NCBI RefSeq assembly: GCF_006210265.1
Contig: NZ_VCNC01000007.1
Coordinates: forward strand, 1-34,376
From: Desulfovibrio sp. UCD-KL4C
GTDB lineage: Bacteria; Desulfobacterota; Desulfovibrionia; Desulfovibrionales; Desulfovibrionaceae
DNA: 34,376 nucleotides
Reading direction: 5' to 3'
Shown here piece after piece: positions 6,756 through 15,260 of this stretch (positions within the stretch are counted from its first letter, which is position 1; each line of letters begins with the position of its first letter). Below the pieces are notes generated by a model. The model did not search any database. It was not told where the DNA came from and saw nothing but the letters and a program-made list of their open reading frames with translations. The position numbers were made by a program, and so were the translations under genes.

Positions 6756-8117
6756 CTACCCCTTTCGCAAAATCTCCAGTAAAATATTTACTCCCTGCAA
6801 TAGTTCATCAGTAGTGCGCGCCCCGCTGATCGAAATTCTTGCCATTGCGGGCACAATGCTGTCGCCTACAGCAAATTTCTCAGCACCGAATATATTTACT
6901 CCGGCTTCACGGGCGCGGGCCTCTAAAGAATATCCACGCCACGGTTCAGGCAACTTAATCCAAAGGAAACGCCCAGTCGGTCTACCAAAGTAAGTCAGTC
7001 CAGAAAGTAAACCTTTAACAGCTGAAAATCTTTTTCCAACTTCATCCTGTTTAAGTCTGACGACTCTATCTGCAGTTCCATCTTTAATCCATTCCGAAGC
7101 AAGTTCTGCATTAAGTGAAGGAGTCATCCAAATCGTATTCAAAATTGCATGCGACAGCTTATCTCGCAAAGGTTTGGGGGATGACATAAAAGCCACCCGT
7201 AATCCCACAGCGAGCGGTTTGGAAAGCCCTGCGATATGTACACTTCTTTCAGGAACCAAAGAAGAAATCGGAGGCAGCGAACTTTGTACTGTAAGCCCGT
7301 AGGCATCGTCTTCAATAAGAGTAAGAGCATGCTTGCGTGCGATTAAAGCAATATTTTCACGCCTAGAAGCAGACATACATGCTGTAGTTGGGTTCTGTAC
7401 TCCGGGCATAAGATAAAGCCCCGCAATGCTCTCCCTGCGACAGACAGTATCCAGTGCTTCGGGAAGCATACCCTCCCCATCCATTGTAATCGGAACTAAT
7501 CTAATGCCGAGCATTGCGGCCAGAGTTTTTATGCCGGGATAAGTAAACGCATCTGTAGCAATACGATCCCCAGCACGGAACAATCCTGTCAGGCAACAGG
7601 TAAGTGCATGTTGCGCCCCTGAACAAACTAAAACATCATCGGGAGTAACTTCAAGCCGATAGCGTTTACACCACTCTGCTCCTGCCGCGCGATGTTCAGG
7701 CAATCCACGCGGATCTGTATAACGCATAAAGGCATTTGAATTTTTCCGGCGGATAAGCCTTTTCAAACCTTCCTGAATATCTGGATCAAGATCATAAAGA
7801 CTGTTAGCTGAACCAAGCTCAATAAGACTTGGTGCATGCGGCTCAAATGAAACCATTGAAGAATAAGTACGCGCGTCCGAAGCTACAAAAGTTCCACGTC
7901 CCACTGTTCCAGATATCAAACCGCGCCGCTCAGCCTCAACATAACCACGTGTAACAGTGCTGACATTTATCTCAAGTTCATCAGCAAGTTCACGATGTGT
8001 GGGGAGTCTATCCCCGGGGTTGAGCTTACCCGCAAAAATATCACGCTCAATAGCATCAGCCAACGCGCAATACTTTGGACCTCCTTCGCCTTCTAATACT
8101 GGATTCCAATTTGTCAT
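6756..8117 (-). CDS. MocR/GntR-type transcriptional regulator with aminotransferase domain
   Basis: This is a 453-residue protein from ATG 8117; an in-frame TTG at 8153 would add 12 residues but overlaps the promoter region. Residues 1-80 form a GntR winged helix (GDRLPTHRELADELEINVST, then GRGTFVAS). The rest is a fold-type I aminotransferase domain: LYLMPGVQNPTT, EDDAYG, and the lysine expected to carry pyridoxal phosphate in AGLSKPLAVGLR (K300). MocR proteins use PLP or its adduct with an amino compound as effector and usually control a divergent neighbour. Here that neighbour is a LysE-family exporter at 8208, so an amino-acid-responsive export switch is the natural inference. The effector cannot be read from the sequence. 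Confidence 0.9.
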   Translation of the reverse strand: MTNWNPVLEGEGGPKYCALADAIERDIFAGKLNPGDRLPTHRELADELEINVSTVTRGYVEAERRGLISGTVGRGTFVASDARTYSSMVSFEPHAPSLIELGSANSLYDLDPDIQEGLKRLIRRKNSNAFMRYTDPRGLPEHRAAGAEWCKRYRLEVTPDDVLVCSGAQHALTCCLTGLFRAGDRIATDAFTYPGIKTLAAMLGIRLVPITMDGEGMLPEALDTVCRRESIAGLYLMPGVQNPTTACMSASRRENIALIARKHALTLIEDDAYGLTVQSSLPPISSLVPERSVHIAGLSKPLAVGLRVAFMSSPKPLRDKLSHAILNTIWMTPSLNAELASEWIKDGTADRVVRLKQDEVGKRFSAVKGLLSGLTYFGRPTGRFLWIKLPEPWRGYSLEARAREAGVNIFGAEKFAVGDSIVPAMARISISGARTTDELLQGVNILLEILRKG

Positions 8118-8119
8118 GC

Positions 8120-8168
8120 ATACAATAATCCCATTGACTACATACAATGTCAATAATATCTATACAAT
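8120..8168. promoter_or_regulatory. Divergent promoter region with three ATACAAT direct repeats
   Basis: ATACAAT occurs at 8120-8126, 8142-8148 and 8162-8168, spaced 22 and 20 bp, about two helical turns. It lies between the MocR gene and the LysE-family gene. MocR regulators such as GabR bind direct repeats. TTGACA on the - strand (8153-8148) and TTGACT on the + strand (8134-8139) are candidate -35 boxes. The third TACAAT could itself be the -10 of the exporter. Confidence 0.5.
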
Positions 8169-8207
8169 CATAAAAATTTGACCACACAATCAATACAGGA
8201 AAATATT

Positions 8208-8798
8208 ATGCAAAATAATTTTTGGTTCTTTTTACTTTTTGTTATCGCCATGACTGTGACACCAGGTCCCGGTAATTTGGCAATGCTTGCACTTGGGCAA
8301 ACAGTAGGATTTAAAAAATCCATACCTTTTTTAACCGGACTGATTGCGGGAAGCGTAGCTGTAACTTCACTTGTATCCATAGGATTAGGTGCGTTATACA
8401 TAAACTCGCCGCGAACTGCTTCCGTTTTTAAAATTATAAGCGTTATGTACATCATTTATTTAGCTATAAAAGTAGTACGTATGAACGTGCAAACGCCAGA
8501 AGAAGTAAGACCATTCACAATATATGACGGCCTTGTACTACACCCTTTGAATCCTAAAGCTTGGGCCACAAGTATCGCAATATTCAGTCAATTTGCAGAT
8601 CCTGCCGAACCAAGATTTTTAGAAATCGGCATATTTGTACTTACGTTTGCATTCACAGGTTTAATAAGCCAAAGTTTATGGGGTATAGTCGGCTCATCAT
8701 TGTTACGAGCAATGCGCACCCATAAACTGAGATTGTGCATAAACTGTTTAATGGCAGTGCTTATGATAGGTACAACTTTATACGCTCTTTATAGCTAA
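8208..8798 (+). CDS. LysE/RhtB-family amino-acid exporter
   Basis: The protein has 196 residues from ATG 8208 (AGGA about 8 bases upstream); an in-frame TTG at 8178 has no ribosome-binding site. The N-terminus carries the family signature TPGPGNLAMLALGQTVGFKK, followed by GLIAGS, and about six hydrophobic segments span the length. LysE-superfamily proteins export amino acids or related metabolites across the inner membrane. LHPLNPKAW in the middle is the conserved NPK region of the family. It is divergent from the MocR regulator, which probably controls it. The substrate is unknown. Confidence 0.88.
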   Translation: MQNNFWFFLLFVIAMTVTPGPGNLAMLALGQTVGFKKSIPFLTGLIAGSVAVTSLVSIGLGALYINSPRTASVFKIISVMYIIYLAIKVVRMNVQTPEEVRPFTIYDGLVLHPLNPKAWATSIAIFSQFADPAEPRFLEIGIFVLTFAFTGLISQSLWGIVGSSLLRAMRTHKLRLCINCLMAVLMIGTTLYALYS

Positions 8799-8936
8799 AA
8801 TACATAACTGATTTTCGACATCAGGAGGTTTTCGTTTCAAGCTTATTAGGATATAATTTTACAATCTTTTTCAAAGACGTTTGCAATCTAATATTTATGT
8901 ACAGTAGCAATACTAATTTATATGAGGGCCATGATT

Positions 8937-9815
8937 ATGGGTAAAAAAATCGGATGGATCGGAACCGGCGTAATGGGAAGCTCAATGTGCATGCACCTTG
9001 TAAAAGCAGGGCACGAAGCTTTTATATACAATCGCACAAAATCAAAAGCTGCCGAGCTGATTGAAGCAGGAGCAACATGGTGTGATTCCCCAGCAACAGT
9101 CGCTAAAAAAGCGGATATTATCTTCACTATCGTTGGCTACCCAACCGATGTTGAACAGACAATCCTCGGCTCTGAAGGCGTGCTTGCTAATGCTGATGCC
9201 GGAAAAATTATTATTGATATGACAACTTCCGAGCCGGCATTAGCGGAGCTTATCCACGCCGAAGCCGTTGATAAAAATGTTGGCTCCCTTGATGCGCCAG
9301 TTTCGGGTGGCGATTTGGGAGCACGTAATGCAACGCTTGCAATCATGGTCGGCGGAGAAGAAAAAGTTTTTAATAAGGTCAAAGATCTTTTCGATATAAT
9401 GGGCCAGAATGTTCAGCTCATGGGCAAAGCAGGAGCCGGACAGCATACCAAGATGTGCAATCAGATTCTAATCGCCGGAACCATGATCGGAGTAGTGGAA
9501 TCACTGCTTTATGCTCAAAAAGCAAATATGAATCTTGATGAAGTCATTGACGTTATCGGATCCGGCGCAGCAGGATCATGGTCCATAAACAACTTAGGCC
9601 GCAGAATTGCCTCCAGCGACTTCAACCCCGGCTTTTTCATCAAACATTTTGTAAAAGACATGGGTATTGCTCTCGATGAAGCTAAGCGTATGAAGCTGGC
9701 TCTCCCCGGACTGGCCCTTGTAAACCAGTTCTATATTTCTGCTATGGCAATGGGATATGAAGAACTTGGAACGCAGGGACTTTATAAAGTTCTCGAAAAA
9801 ATGAACGCAATTTAA
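8937..9815 (+). CDS. NAD(P)-dependent beta-hydroxyacid dehydrogenase (HIBADH/GLYR family)
   Basis: The protein has 292 residues. I choose ATG 8937 because GAGG at 8924-8928 lies 8 bases upstream; ATG 8922 and 8931 are in frame. The Rossmann motif is GWIGTGVMG at residues 6-14. The NRT after the second strand (about residues 32-34) favours NADPH, as in glyoxylate/succinic semialdehyde reductases. The family substrate signature LDAPVSGGDLGA is at 119-130, and the catalytic lysine is K172 in GQHTKMCNQ. It probably reduces a small aldehyde acid or oxidises a beta-hydroxyacid; the exact substrate cannot be assigned. It stands alone between a LysE gene and a terminator. Confidence 0.9.
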   Translation: MGKKIGWIGTGVMGSSMCMHLVKAGHEAFIYNRTKSKAAELIEAGATWCDSPATVAKKADIIFTIVGYPTDVEQTILGSEGVLANADAGKIIIDMTTSEPALAELIHAEAVDKNVGSLDAPVSGGDLGARNATLAIMVGGEEKVFNKVKDLFDIMGQNVQLMGKAGAGQHTKMCNQILIAGTMIGVVESLLYAQKANMNLDEVIDVIGSGAAGSWSINNLGRRIASSDFNPGFFIKHFVKDMGIALDEAKRMKLALPGLALVNQFYISAMAMGYEELGTQGLYKVLEKMNAI

Positions 9816-9820
9816 TTAGT

Positions 9821-9866
9821 ATCCCGCTACGGCTCTTAAAAAAGTAGGCTATAGCGGGATTTTTTT
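9821..9866 (+). terminator. Intrinsic terminator after the dehydrogenase
   Basis: The 9-bp stem ATCCCGCTA/TAGCGGGAT (9821-9829 with 9852-9860) is followed by T6. It lies between convergent genes. Confidence 0.85.
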
Positions 9867-9875
9867 ACGAAATAT

Positions 9876-10748
9876 TTAACCCCAGACATTTCTGACAACT
9901 GAAATAAATTCAGCAATAATAGGATTATCTGCGTTCTTTTCATGGTAAGCCAGACACAGCGGAGTTGTTAGTGAATCATCCCAAATCTCTACTTGGCCTT
10001 TTTTTACAAGCTCTTCAGCCATATCCGCACGCATAACAGAGACTCCTTTACCCGCAGCAACCAGCTCGCGAACAATCAGCTCATCCAGAGCATCCGCAAC
10101 TGTATTCGGATTAAGCCCGTATTCATCCATACGCTCGCGTACAGCATGATGAAAAGGGCATTCGCATCTGGTCCAAATCCATGGGAGGGCCGCAACTTCC
10201 GCCCAATCTAGTTTCGAAACATCTTTCGCAATTCGTGACGGTATAACGATGCATAACCGTGAATCAATAATCCACTCTTCACAAATTCCACTATCCACTG
10301 ATTTTCCAAACCTGAAACCGGCATCAAGAACTCCGCCGTTCAAAAGACTGGTGGTCGCAAGCGTCTGCGAAGGTAAAAATTCAAGAGCTACGAGAGGAAA
10401 CTGAACTCCCATGCGTAAGTCCAAATCCGCGATACGCAAAAATGAAGGGTCCGTGTTCAGCCCCACACTAAGTTTTCCGGAAAGGTTATCTCCAAGACCG
10501 CGCGCTGCTGTGCCGAAATCTTCAATAGCTCTAACAGCTGTTTCCGCATGCGAAAGCAATTTACGTCCAGCAAAAGAAAGCTCCATCCCTCTTGGCATAC
10601 GATGAAACAAATCTGTCCCAAGCTCTCCTTCAAGAGATTTAATCTGATTACTAAGAGCTGATTGACTAAGATGAAGAAGAACAGATGCCTTAGTCAAATT
10701 GCCTTCTCTAGCCACTGTCAAAAAGGATTTGAGTTGATAAAATTCCAT
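9876..10748 (-). CDS. LysR-family transcriptional regulator
   Basis: The protein has 290 residues. The N-terminal winged helix is typical: MEFYQLKSFLTVAREGNLTK, ASVLLHLSQSALSNQIKSLE, then LGTDLFHR (residues 1-50). A periplasmic-binding-like effector domain follows (LSVGLNTDPSFLRI and onward). It diverges from an APC-family permease at 10861, with a clear LysR box in the 112-bp gap. It therefore probably controls that permease and its own expression in response to an amino acid or similar metabolite. The effector cannot be determined. Confidence 0.92.
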   Translation of the reverse strand: MEFYQLKSFLTVAREGNLTKASVLLHLSQSALSNQIKSLEGELGTDLFHRMPRGMELSFAGRKLLSHAETAVRAIEDFGTAARGLGDNLSGKLSVGLNTDPSFLRIADLDLRMGVQFPLVALEFLPSQTLATTSLLNGGVLDAGFRFGKSVDSGICEEWIIDSRLCIVIPSRIAKDVSKLDWAEVAALPWIWTRCECPFHHAVRERMDEYGLNPNTVADALDELIVRELVAAGKGVSVMRADMAEELVKKGQVEIWDDSLTTPLCLAYHEKNADNPIIAEFISVVRNVWG

Positions 10749-10761
10749 AGATGAACCTTGT

Positions 10762-10782
10762 GCGTTCTATTTAAGTGAACGC
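10762..10782. promoter_or_regulatory. LysR-type operator (T-N11-A palindrome)
   Basis: GCGTTC (10762-10767), nine bases, then GAACGC (10777-10782) form a perfect 6+6 inverted repeat. It contains T10766-N11-A10778, the classical LysR recognition pattern. It sits 14 bp upstream of the regulator's start and about 80 bp upstream of the divergent permease. Confidence 0.75.
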
Positions 10783-10860
10783 TCTTATTAAAAAAAAGCG
10801 ATGGTTATTTTCTGCCAAAATTATGAAAACAACATCATAATTAAAACTTGAGGAGTTAAT

Positions 10861-12117
10861 ATGCAAGCAGGAAAACTCGGCCCCATACTTCTTTGCGGGC
10901 TCATGATAGGCCCGGTACTTGGTTCAGGAATATTTATTCTTCCTCCACTTGTTATTGAAAAAGCCGGACAATGGGCCTTTCCAGCATGGCTGGCAATCAT
11001 GCTGATTAATGCAGCATTTGCATATGTATTCGGATGGCTTTCAGTTATGTACCCAGGTGAAAGCGGAGTAACCAAAGCAGTTGAAAAAGCATTCAGCCCG
11101 CGTATAAAAATGCTCACATCCTTCTATTTAATTGCTTCAGTCTGCATAGGACCAGCAGCAGTACTTTTAACCATAGGAGAATACCTGTCTGCCTGCACAG
11201 TAACAGTAAATACCAGTCCTCCAGTAATTGCTCTAGCGATGATTCCACTGCTTCTTATAATTCAACTTCAACGTATCAGAAACATAGGGACCATTTCCTT
11301 TTCCCTTTCCTCCATAGGATCGTTACTCTTATTTTCCGGAGGAATGCTAACTCTATTCAGTGCAGGACTGCCCCAAATAGATCTGCCACCTTTCAGTTTC
11401 CATAATTTTGGAGGATCAATGCTGCTACTGTTCTGGATTGTTGTTGGGTGGGAAGTCATCGGCAACTACAGTAACGAAATTGATAAGCCGTCCATAAGCA
11501 TTCCACGAGCAGTAACATATAGTGTGCTAGCCATATCCCTTGTAGAAATAGCTGTTGCAGGCGGTATGCAGTTCGGAATACCTACCGGAAGTGCTCCAGG
11601 AGTATCCCGTCTCTTAATACCTATTTTCGGAGGTTTTTCCTCACTGGTAGGAGGTATTTTAGTATTCGGACTTTGTGCAACAACCTACCTTTCCATTGTC
11701 GGTGCAGTATCACGTCTTCTGGTTTCATTAGCAGAAGAAAGCAGAATCCCGGCAATCTTTTCTTGGCGTATGAAAAACAACGCACCAATTGTAGCCATAT
11801 GCGTTATTTGCGGTATGCATGTCATAGATTTACTTTTAGCCGTAACAGGTGTTGTTGATCTGTCCGGATTGGTTTCCTTTGCCAATGCCTTCTTTCTTTC
11901 AAATTCATTAATCTGCGTTCTCGCAGGACTTCGTCTATTCAACACAAAATTCAGAAAAATATTAGCGGTAATTCTTGCACTGGCTTTAACAGTAGTTCTG
12001 CTTCAATCGTCCCCAGCAGCCATTATTGCAGTCATACTTATAGCCTTGTGGACCTGCTTTCCAGAAATAAAAACACGCATAGCTAGAAAAAGAAAAATCG
12101 CAAGCGATAGCGCTTAA
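10861..12117 (+). CDS. APC-superfamily amino-acid permease (YjeH-like)
   Basis: The protein has 418 residues with roughly 12 hydrophobic segments. ATG 10861 follows a strong GAGGAG ribosome-binding site. The first helix carries the APC motif GPVLGSGIFILPPLV, and WVVGWEVIGNYSNEI-type sequence marks the sixth helix region (FWIVVGWEVIGNYSNEI). The general layout recalls YjeH, a methionine/branched-chain amino-acid exporter, but this comparison is from memory. Uptake versus export is not decidable here. Divergent transcription from the LysR gene with an intervening operator suggests substrate-induced expression. Confidence 0.85.
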   Translation: MQAGKLGPILLCGLMIGPVLGSGIFILPPLVIEKAGQWAFPAWLAIMLINAAFAYVFGWLSVMYPGESGVTKAVEKAFSPRIKMLTSFYLIASVCIGPAAVLLTIGEYLSACTVTVNTSPPVIALAMIPLLLIIQLQRIRNIGTISFSLSSIGSLLLFSGGMLTLFSAGLPQIDLPPFSFHNFGGSMLLLFWIVVGWEVIGNYSNEIDKPSISIPRAVTYSVLAISLVEIAVAGGMQFGIPTGSAPGVSRLLIPIFGGFSSLVGGILVFGLCATTYLSIVGAVSRLLVSLAEESRIPAIFSWRMKNNAPIVAICVICGMHVIDLLLAVTGVVDLSGLVSFANAFFLSNSLICVLAGLRLFNTKFRKILAVILALALTVVLLQSSPAAIIAVILIALWTCFPEIKTRIARKRKIASDSA

Positions 12118-12186
12118 TTAACCACACATAAAACAACTTATGGAAAGATCATTAATCTTTTAAAAACAAACCAATTGACATTAGTA

Positions 12187-12222
12187 AGCCGCTCCAATGA
12201 TCTCTCAACAGGGCGGCTCTTT
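12187..12222 (+). terminator. Terminator after the permease
   Basis: The stem AGCCGCTC/GGGCGGCT (one G-T wobble) has a 16-base loop and is followed by CTTT. It lies between convergent genes. Confidence 0.65.
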
Positions 12223-12242
12223 AAATAAAAGTATATAAACAG

Positions 12243-14012
12243 TTAAGTATTACGTATGTGCTCTACAAAGCGATAAAGTTCATCAGCTAACTCCGCCACC
12301 TGATTTGTAGCGGCAGCAGTTAATTCCATTTCTTCTGAAATGGTTAAAGTAAGCTCGTTAACATCGTCTGTAGCGCGCGTTATTTCTTCAGTGGTAGCAG
12401 ATTGCTCTTCTGCAGCAGTTGCAATAGTATGAATGCCATCCGAAGCGAGATGCACAGAATGAACTATTTCTTTAAGTAATTCCCCAGAACCGTCAGCCAT
12501 TTCATTTACCTTAATGATAGCTTCAAGGGCCTCATCAGTAGCCGCAGAGCTACGTCTGCTGCTTTCTTGAATAGATGTAATATTCTTACCAACATCGGTT
12601 GTCGCTAACATGGTTTTCTCTGCAAGTTTACGGACTTCATCAGCTACAACCGCAAAACCGCGACCAGCTTCTCCTGCTCTCGCAGCTTCAATAGCTGCGT
12701 TAAGTGCAAGCAAATTTGTCTGATCTGCAATATCACTGATAATACCAATGATACTTCCAATCTCACTAACAAATCCTACCAACTCAGTCATATTGACTTT
12801 AAGACCTTCACTGTTGGTTTTTACTTTACCGATGCCGTCAATTACACCTTGCAAAGATTCAACTCCGTCTTCGGCTTCCGCTGCGGCCTGCCCAGCTTCA
12901 CCAGAAGAACTTTCGGCGTTGCCTGCAATAGAAATTGCTGTAGAGCTCATTTCCGTTATTGCCGTTGCAGTTTCAGCAAATCTATCACGCTGTTCACCTA
13001 CAGCTTTGGAAACCTGAGAAGTACGAGCATTTAGTTCAACTGCTGAATCTTTTAAAGCCTGCGCCATAGCTTCAAGTTGCTCCGCGGCATCTAGTAGCTT
13101 TTGCTTTTGCTCTTCGGCCTGCAGCGCCATCACTTCAGAATGTTTTTTAGCTTCTTGAGCAGATTTGGCTTCCAGCTCTGCATCAACAGCTTTTTGTTTA
13201 ACCTCATCCATTGCTTCCTCAACCTGCTGGGCCATAACATTCATCACAGAACCAAGCTGTCCTATTTCATCTCCGGTTTTGGATTCAAAGCGCAAAGAAA
13301 GATTACCACCGGACAGTCCATCTGCAAAAGCCATAAGTCTGTGCACAGGACGCAGAATTGACTGACTCATGGTGAAGCCCAAAAATAAAGTAATCAAGGC
13401 AATAATACATGAAAAAACAGTCATATTATGAACTATACTACTGCCCAGCTCATTAACGTGAATATGTTTTTTAGACATACTCTCAACTTCAAGCTGCTTA
13501 AGTTTAACTAATTGATTGTTGAGTTGTTTATAGAATTGTTCTGCGGAAGAAAGAGAGGCAAAAGCAATGTCCGTGTCAAAAGTAACGGCATTAATAACCT
13601 GCAACATTAACTTTTTGTATTCAGTGTAATTCTTAAGAGTACTGGTATAAACTGGATAAAGCTGGTTTTCCGGCTTCATACCCGAAATAATTCCCTGAAT
13701 ATGTTTTTCAATTTTATCTAGATATTCGGGGAGAGGTTTAACAGCGGCTTCAATTTCTTCATCGGGAAAGCCGACATTCGCCATGTTTAATACATTATAT
13801 GCCTTAATATTAATCGTTTTGATTTGATCGATTAAATCAATAGAAACTACATAGCTCTGAAAACTCTCAGAAAATACGGAGTCATTTAATTTTTCCTGCT
13901 TGCTAAGGCCTAGAAAAGAACTAAGGGAAAGACAGGCAAGTAGAATAACACTCAATAAACTAAACAAAAACAGCTTGGTAGACACTTTCATATTCAGGAA
14001 GAAATTAAACAT
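12243..14012 (-). CDS. Methyl-accepting chemotaxis protein
   Basis: The protein has 589 residues; ATG 14012 has GGAGTG upstream. TM1 is near residues 11-31 ([20 protein letters not shown]). A periplasmic helical sensor of about 160 residues follows, consistent with a four-helix-bundle ligand domain rather than a Cache fold. TM2 is [14 protein letters not shown] (about 200). The HAMP domain contains [18 protein letters not shown] and GDEIGQL. A long coiled coil leads to the signalling tip [20 protein letters not shown], then [18 protein letters not shown] (about 425-465). The C-terminus ends VEHIRNT with no CheR-tethering pentapeptide. It probably feeds the CheA/CheW array. The ligand is unknown; an exported Cache protein is encoded just upstream in the same direction. 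Confidence 0.95.
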   Translation of the reverse strand: MFNFFLNMKVSTKLFLFSLLSVILLACLSLSSFLGLSKQEKLNDSVFSESFQSYVVSIDLIDQIKTINIKAYNVLNMANVGFPDEEIEAAVKPLPEYLDKIEKHIQGIISGMKPENQLYPVYTSTLKNYTEYKKLMLQVINAVTFDTDIAFASLSSAEQFYKQLNNQLVKLKQLEVESMSKKHIHVNELGSSIVHNMTVFSCIIALITLFLGFTMSQSILRPVHRLMAFADGLSGGNLSLRFESKTGDEIGQLGSVMNVMAQQVEEAMDEVKQKAVDAELEAKSAQEAKKHSEVMALQAEEQKQKLLDAAEQLEAMAQALKDSAVELNARTSQVSKAVGEQRDRFAETATAITEMSSTAISIAGNAESSSGEAGQAAAEAEDGVESLQGVIDGIGKVKTNSEGLKVNMTELVGFVSEIGSIIGIISDIADQTNLLALNAAIEAARAGEAGRGFAVVADEVRKLAEKTMLATTDVGKNITSIQESSRRSSAATDEALEAIIKVNEMADGSGELLKEIVHSVHLASDGIHTIATAAEEQSATTEEITRATDDVNELTLTISEEMELTAAATNQVAELADELYRFVEHIRNT

Positions 14013-14045
14013 AATTCACTCCATACTATTCAAGACCCCTTCAGC

Positions 14046-14086
14046 TCATAAAATTGCCGGAACCAACTATTCACGCTGGCTCCGGC
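14046..14086 (-). terminator. Terminator downstream of the exported Cache protein
   Basis: On the - strand the stem GCCGGAGCCA/TGGTTCCGGC (one G-T wobble) has an 11-base loop and is followed by AATTTTAT. It separates the Cache gene from the chemoreceptor gene, so the two may be transcribed separately. Confidence 0.7.
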
Positions 14087-14100
14087 TACAAAAAAGCAAA

Positions 14101-14553
14101 TTATTTATATACGCCACAGGCAATAATAATATCCCCGATTTTTTTAGCATATGTTGTCTTTTCAGCAAGTTTACCAGTAGCAGGATTTTTATACCAATAA
14201 TCCACCCAGCCTTCGCCATTTTTAACAGCTGTATCTACAATTTCCTTACGGAACTTCTTGCCTTTAACATCTGGAAGATTTTCATAATTTCTACCGATAA
14301 GTTTAGTTTTGAAATGAGCAACCATTTTGTAATTTGTGTCATATGCAAACACATAGAGTGGAGCGAATTCTTTAAATGCATTACCAGCAGCAGGTTTACT
14401 AAGTTCAGCAATAGTTGCGTCTTTACCATGGGCATCATAATATGCAGCAACAGCATTAACTGCGGCTACTGCTTTAGCTTTATCGTCAGCCATAGCAACA
14501 CTTGCCATTAACAAAATCATGCAAACAACTGATGTCACAAAAACTTTTTTCAT
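14101..14553 (-). CDS. Exported single-Cache-domain protein
   Basis: The protein has 150 residues with a clear signal peptide (MKKVFVTSVVCMILLMASVAMA). The mature protein reads as one small Cache domain: YVFAYDTNYKMVAHFKTKLIG, then GRNYENLPDVKGK. It continues with GEGWVDYWYKNPATGKLAEKT and a final YAKKIGDIIIACGVYK. This layout matches Cache_2-type sensors normally found inside chemoreceptors or histidine kinases. Here it is free and periplasmic, with no membrane anchor after the signal peptide. It may bind a small carboxylate or similar ligand and act with the adjacent chemoreceptor, which lacks a Cache domain. That partnership is an inference from neighbourhood. Confidence 0.85.
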   Translation of the reverse strand: MKKVFVTSVVCMILLMASVAMADDKAKAVAAVNAVAAYYDAHGKDATIAELSKPAAGNAFKEFAPLYVFAYDTNYKMVAHFKTKLIGRNYENLPDVKGKKFRKEIVDTAVKNGEGWVDYWYKNPATGKLAEKTTYAKKIGDIIIACGVYK

Positions 14554-14736
14554 TGCTTTCCCCTAAACTTAAGTTGTTACTCAATAGTATAAATCAACGT
14601 ACTAGTTATTTTAAATCTAGTACACTAATCAACCATTAATGACAAACCAACTAATAAATATCATTACACACAATAACCTACTGTATATATTATATTTATA
14701 CTAATAATATTTTAGAATAAATTTGTGACTTTATAA

Positions 14737-15081
14737 TTACACGGTCAATATCTTTTCATTATTTTTAAGTAGATCGGTCAGTGGTTCTCCCCAATAAATA
14801 ACCTCAACACCTTGTGCTTCAATGGCTTCGGATAAACCGTACATTTCGGCGCAGGATCGGCACGCACTCATATTTACTCCTGCTTCTAAGGATTCTGAAA
14901 TAAGCTTTTGTACAGTCTCATTCTCAGTTACTAGCTTAACCGTCGGACCCCATAAAATTATGGTTACTTCCTCCCACCACCCTTTAAGCAAAGAATTGAC
15001 TCCGTACATAAATACCATTTTTTCTGCGACTTCAACGTCAGCATTAGTCCATAAAATATAAAGATGTGTTTTCTCGCTCAT
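14737..15081 (-). CDS. DsrE/DsrF-like family protein
   Basis: The protein has 114 residues; ATG 15081 has GAGG upstream. It begins LYILWTNADVEVAEKMVFMY and has VTIILWGPTVKLV and VNMSACRSCAEMYGL, typical of the DsrE-like fold (small alpha/beta proteins in sulfur relay and related roles). Two cysteines lie in CRSC, where DsrE-type proteins keep their reactive cysteine. A specific partner or sulfur-transfer role is not shown, since no dsr or tus gene is adjacent. An 8-bp inverted repeat (15102-15109 with 15127-15134) lies just upstream of the start. Confidence 0.8.
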   Translation of the reverse strand: MSEKTHLYILWTNADVEVAEKMVFMYGVNSLLKGWWEEVTIILWGPTVKLVTENETVQKLISESLEAGVNMSACRSCAEMYGLSEAIEAQGVEVIYWGEPLTDLLKNNEKILTV

Positions 15082-15260
15082 TGTATACCTCGTGCTTATT
15101 CGTTAGTTATATGTACAAATAAATTTTAACTAACATCTTGCTCTTACGAATAGCAAAAGCAACCTTTTAGCACGGCAAAACTACATATTATGCAAATAAG
15201 AGAATTTAAATCTGAGATAGTGGACAACTATCAACAAGCTCAACTCAAGGCGTTCATGCT

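Noticed and set aside
13900-14511. 203-codon open frame on the + strand across the chemoreceptor and Cache genes
   Set aside because: It is antisense to two convincing genes, has no ribosome-binding site and shows no domain.
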